Source of the DNA: Flexithrix dorotheae DSM 6795
Lineage (GTDB): Bacteria; Bacteroidota; Bacteroidia; Cytophagales; Flammeovirgaceae
Direction of reading: 5' to 3'
Assembly: GCF_000379765.1 (NCBI RefSeq)
Contig: NZ_KB903431.1
Coordinates: 511,788-575,787 of the forward strand
Length of the DNA stretch: 64,000 nt
Positions 62,667 to 64,000 of this stretch are shown one piece after another. The notes beneath the pieces are model-generated. The model saw only the letters and a list, made by a program, of their open reading frames with translations. It was not told the DNA's origin and searched no databases. The position numbers and the translations under genes were made by a program. Positions within the stretch are counted from its first letter, which is position 1. Each line of letters opens with the position of its first letter.

Positions 62667-64000
62667 ATGTTTAGATTTATTTTTGCGTATTTGTGTATTT
62701 CAATATTATTCCTTTCCGGAAATGCACAAACCATATTTTCACCAAGTTTTCGATTCAGTGTTTTGGCCATTGAGGATGGTTTGTCCCACGGGAATGTAAA
62801 TGATATTCTTCAGGACCATATAGGATTTATGTGGTTTGCTACCGATAATGGCTTAAACAAATATGATGGAAAAAAATTTGTGGTCTATAAAAGTAATGGA
62901 AATGAAAAAGGCTCACTTAGTGATGATTTTATTAATACCATTTTCGAAGATAGTAAGCATAACCTTTGGGTAGGTACGAATACTGGTGGGGTAAATTTAT
63001 ACAACAGGGCAAAAGATACATTCAGGAACTTTAAATTTGAACAAGCGAATCCAATTGCAAAAGGCAGTAATACTATTCGGTGTTTTTATGAAGATAAAAA
63101 TGGCAGAATATGGATTGGAACCAATTTCTCCGGACTTTATTATTACGCCCCAGAAACTGATCGGTTGGTAAAGGTAAGCCTGCAGGTAATTTCGGAAAAA
63201 GATTTATACAGGTATTATGTAAGCGATATCATTGAAGATGAAGCTGGTAATTTAGCTATTGGAATCTTTGGTAATGGGTTGCTTTTGTTAAATCCCGAAA
63301 CCAAAATGACCAAACACTTTGTGCATAATCCCACTGATCCCGGAAGTGTTTCCCACAATAAAGTTTATGCTTTAATTTATGATAAAAAAGGGAGGTTTTG
63401 GGTAGGAACAGTAGGAGGCGGTTTATGCCTTTTTGATCCCGAAAGTGCTTCATTTGAGCAAGTACTTTTGGCCAATGAACAATATCCATACAGCGGTTTA
63501 TCGGAAGTTTTGGACATTGCCATTGAAAGTAATGGAAAACTCTGGATTGGTACTGATGGGGCAGGTGTGGTTATTTATGATCCGGAAACAAAAAAAGCGA
63601 CTTCATACAGTTCGGCTTACAGCAATTACCTCCACGGCTTGAATGGAGATGTCATTCGCTCTGTTTATCGCGATAACCTTGGTCGAATGTGGACCGGGGC
63701 CTATAATTCTGGAGTGAGTTTTTGGGATCCCTACAAATTTAAATTCGAGCATTATAAAAATATACCCTTCAATACTAAAAGCCTTAGTAATAATAATGTT
63801 AAAATTATTGCTGATGGTGGAAATAATAAGGTTTGGATTTCCACAGATGGGGGAGGGCTAAATCTTTTCGATATTAAATCCAGGACTTTTGAAAAACTCC
63901 GTCATGAAAAGGGTAAAAAAAACACTCTCCCTAATAATAAAACTATTGCCTTGGTAAGTGAGCCTGGAAAAGGACTCTGGATTGGAAACTGGAGTGGAGG
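62667..64000 (+). CDS. Two-component propeller sensor (probable hybrid two-component system), 3' end cut by window edge
   Basis: ATG at 62667, open to the right edge (444 codons seen). A signal peptide (MFRFIFAYLCISILFLSGNAQ) leads into periplasmic Reg_prop repeats: IEDGLSHGNVNDILQDHIG, GFMWFATDNGLNKYDG, LWVGTNTGGVNLYN, GRIWIGTNFSGLYYY, GRFWVGTVGGGLCLFDP, KLWIGTDGAGVVIYDP, GRMWTGAYNSGVSFWDP and VWISTDGGGLNLFD, about nine blades visible. Such proteins sense polysaccharide fragments and signal to a kinase and often an AraC regulator further on (HTCS). It is divergent from the sigma-FecR-SusC-SusD genes and probably controls the same nutrient locus. The kinase part lies outside the window. Confidence 0.88.
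   Translation, partial: MFRFIFAYLCISILFLSGNAQTIFSPSFRFSVLAIEDGLSHGNVNDILQDHIGFMWFATDNGLNKYDGKKFVVYKSNGNEKGSLSDDFINTIFEDSKHNLWVGTNTGGVNLYNRAKDTFRNFKFEQANPIAKGSNTIRCFYEDKNGRIWIGTNFSGLYYYAPETDRLVKVSLQVISEKDLYRYYVSDIIEDEAGNLAIGIFGNGLLLLNPETKMTKHFVHNPTDPGSVSHNKVYALIYDKKGRFWVGTVGGGLCLFDPESASFEQVLLANEQYPYSGLSEVLDIAIESNGKLWIGTDGAGVVIYDPETKKATSYSSAYSNYLHGLNGDVIRSVYRDNLGRMWTGAYNSGVSFWDPYKFKFEHYKNIPFNTKSLSNNNVKIIADGGNNKVWISTDGGGLNLFDIKSRTFEKLRHEKGKKNTLPNNKTIALVSEPGKGLWIGNWSG

Noticed and set aside
62483-62770. 95-codon minus-strand frame overlapping the propeller-sensor start
   Set aside because: It overlaps the signal peptide of the clearly coding plus-strand gene and has no recognisable features.
1-64000. 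CRISPR arrays, tRNA or rRNA genes, insertion sequences and integrases
   Set aside because: No regularly spaced repeats, tRNA T-arm patterns, rRNA segments, transposase frames or terminal repeats were found on either strand by reading.

Overview
The window looks like a chromosomal segment from a low-GC member of the Bacteroidota, most likely a marine or soil Cytophagia-type organism; genus cannot be told from the sequence. The evidence is an SusC/SusD pair under an ECF sigma/FecR switch, an S46 dipeptidyl peptidase, a type IX secretion C-terminal sorting domain, a Bacteroidota-style RNase P RNA, and promoters of the TTG/TTTG-N19-20-TAnnTTTG type with few Shine-Dalgarno sequences. No rRNA, tRNA, CRISPR array, prophage or intact insertion sequence was seen. 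Most of the window is stable core chromosome.

Layout. 1-5500: tail of greA, a HIT protein, then a translation and fatty-acid block (yceD-rpmF-fabH-efp-accB-accC) in which plsX is absent from its common place. 5500-10540: larC and a redoxin on the minus strand, an ArnT/PMT-like glycosyltransferase, a 55-residue minus-strand gene and a WecD-like acetyltransferase. 10560-13000: mpl and murB (peptidoglycan recycling and synthesis). 13579-17714: dnaB, a DUF445 membrane protein, gcvT. 17743-19767: a membrane protein with TrkA-N-like Rossmann domains and a C-terminal ryanodine-receptor (RyR) domain, the least ordinary gene here. 20264-23691: the DUF1800/DUF1501 pair, the second with both a Tat-like signal and a T9SS sorting domain. 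23839-28395: fbp, moaA, pgk, ruvB. 28793-30782: a secreted leucine-rich repeat protein and a DUF1573 protein. 31029-34000: rnpB, an NtrC-type regulator lacking its DNA-binding domain, a 43-residue lipoprotein, and a LuxE-family enzyme. 34139-49954: a lipoprotein, tyrS, a giant NtrY-like kinase, an S46 peptidase, a membrane J-domain protein, a secreted Gfo/Idh oxidoreductase, a membrane-anchored beta-propeller, a lipoprotein, lysA and a C1 peptidase. 50388-54604: a Crp/Fnr regulator, cmk, ispH and a second histidine kinase. 54920-64000: a nutrient-uptake locus with ECF sigma, FecR, SusC (with STN domain) and SusD on the minus strand, and a divergent two-component propeller sensor running off the right edge.

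How it fits together. accB-accC with fabH supply malonyl-ACP and start fatty acid synthesis; mpl, murB and lysA serve peptidoglycan and lysine/DAP metabolism; fbp and pgk belong to central carbon flow. The right-hand locus reads as a transenvelope switch: substrate binding at SusC (STN domain) would be passed to FecR, which would release the ECF sigma factor to transcribe the SusC/SusD genes. No glycoside hydrolase lies inside the window.

The strongest leads are the RyR/TrkA-N membrane protein; a possible antisense RNA in the susC leader; the GC-richer, hairpin-rich segment after larC with an open frame continuing past its stop; the HTH-less sigma-54 activator; predicted leaderless starts at dnaB and tyrS; and several long inverted repeats in intergenic regions. 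No clearly new multi-gene system was identified.
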